From: CAZLBC01 sp964557575
Lineage (GTDB): Bacteria > Planctomycetota > Phycisphaerae > SM23-33
Reading direction: 5' to 3'
Assembly: GCA_964557575.1 (NCBI GenBank)
Contig: CAZLBC010000178.1
Coordinates: 1-5,245 of the forward strand
DNA: 5,245 nt
The notes under the pieces were generated by a model. It searched no databases and was not told where the DNA came from. It saw only the letters and a list, made by a program, of their open reading frames with translations. This document shows, in pieces, positions 5,159 to 5,245 of the stretch (its first letter is position 1; each line of letters opens with the position of its first letter). The position numbers and the translations under genes were made by a program.

Positions 5159-5225
5159 ATGTGTTTACACTTGCGGCATAATTATCTTTGCGCAACATCC
5201 GCCCGGAATGATCAAACATCGCCCA

Positions 5226-5231
5226 CCTCCT
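5226..5231 (-). promoter_or_regulatory. Strong ribosome-binding site before ATG 5219
   Basis: AGGAGG on the minus strand lies 6 bases before ATG 5219-5217, a near-ideal spacing and the best ribosome-binding site in the window. The frame beginning there (MFDHSGRMLRK...) stays open into the cyclic-nucleotide-binding domain. It may be the original start of that gene, or the start of a short coding sequence since disrupted. Confidence 0.5.
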
Positions 5232-5245
5232 CACGCAATCCCTCC

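Larger units (their letters stand above)
4573..5219 (-). pseudogene. Cyclic-nucleotide-binding domain protein, frameshifted at a poly-G run
   Basis: Two minus-strand pieces together encode one cNMP-binding domain of the CAP/CRP fold. The upstream piece (to 4815) carries LIKVLN, then GRPIIREGDADSQMFVMLAGAADVIK. The downstream piece, in another frame, reads QVIAELSRGAFFGEMSLVDKAPRSADVVAAA and ends ADIRFLSDR with TGA at 4575-4573. The phosphate-binding cassette FGEMSL...PRSA keeps the E and R that hold the cyclic nucleotide. The break is at nine G (4869-4861); a run of seven or ten would join the frames. No helix-turn-helix follows, so this is a stand-alone sensor domain, not a Crp regulator. 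The start is uncertain: ATG 4973 has a weak AAGG site, but similarity extends slightly upstream of it; ATG 5219 has a very strong site, yet residues between (about 5210-5000) look noncoding and lower in GC. An insertion into the 5' end of the gene would explain this. Confidence 0.75.

Noticed and set aside
5085..5182. Near-direct repeat GCCGCATAAT / GCGGCATAAT (5085-5094 and 5173-5182)
   Set aside because: A single 10-base pair with a mismatch is easily due to chance and does not bracket a recognisable element.
1..5245. CRISPR arrays, tRNA or rRNA genes, transposases or integrases
   Set aside because: No regularly spaced repeats, no cloverleaf-like sequence and no catalytic motifs of such enzymes were seen on either strand.

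Overview
The window looks like chromosomal DNA from a GC-rich, free-living environmental bacterium. The pairing of a uroporphyrinogen-decarboxylase-like protein with a Gfo/Idh/MocA oxidoreductase, next to a solitary AAA/winged-helix ATPase and a UPF0175/DUF3368 module, is reminiscent of Planctomycetota, Lentisphaerota/Kiritimatiellota and similar lineages. This placement is an inference from gene content only; there is no marker gene.

Layout. Positions 1-2173 (+ strand, very GC-rich) hold an operon-like pair: the URO-D family protein, whose start lies before the window, and, 16 bases later, a complete Gfo/Idh/MocA oxidoreductase. Positions 2174-2402 are a noncoding gap that turns AT-rich and carries a cluster of related motifs built on TTTAGGTGACA plus two TCGACA/TGTCGA inverted pairs. 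Positions 2403-3866 (+) encode a complete AAA ATPase with a winged helix and a C-terminal DUF234-like, nuclease-fold-like domain; its base composition is clearly lower in GC than the first two genes. A short GC-rich open frame (3809-3970, +) overlapping and following its 3' end looks like the tail of a broken gene.

On the minus strand, convergent with the ATPase, is a toxin-antitoxin module: a full-length UPF0175 antitoxin (4344-4093) followed by a DUF3368/PIN-like toxin (4085-3885) that keeps only its N-terminal part. A plausible promoter and a perfect 12-base palindrome lie upstream of the antitoxin. Positions 4345-4572 have no intact gene but contain a zinc-knuckle-like CPSCG reading. Positions 4573-5219 (-) hold a cyclic-nucleotide-binding-domain gene whose frame is broken at a run of nine G (9 C on the + strand, 4861-4869). 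It is preceded by a leader with two inverted repeats and a very strong ribosome-binding site near the window's right edge.

How it fits together. The first two genes may act in one catabolic or methyl-transfer/sugar-oxidation pathway. The remainder reads as a mosaic of accessory genes (ATPase, TA module) placed among GC-rich host fragments, with at least three broken or remnant genes. I found no convincing new multi-gene system. The most worthwhile leads are the motif cluster before the ATPase, the poly-G frameshift, and the decayed toxin beside its intact antitoxin.
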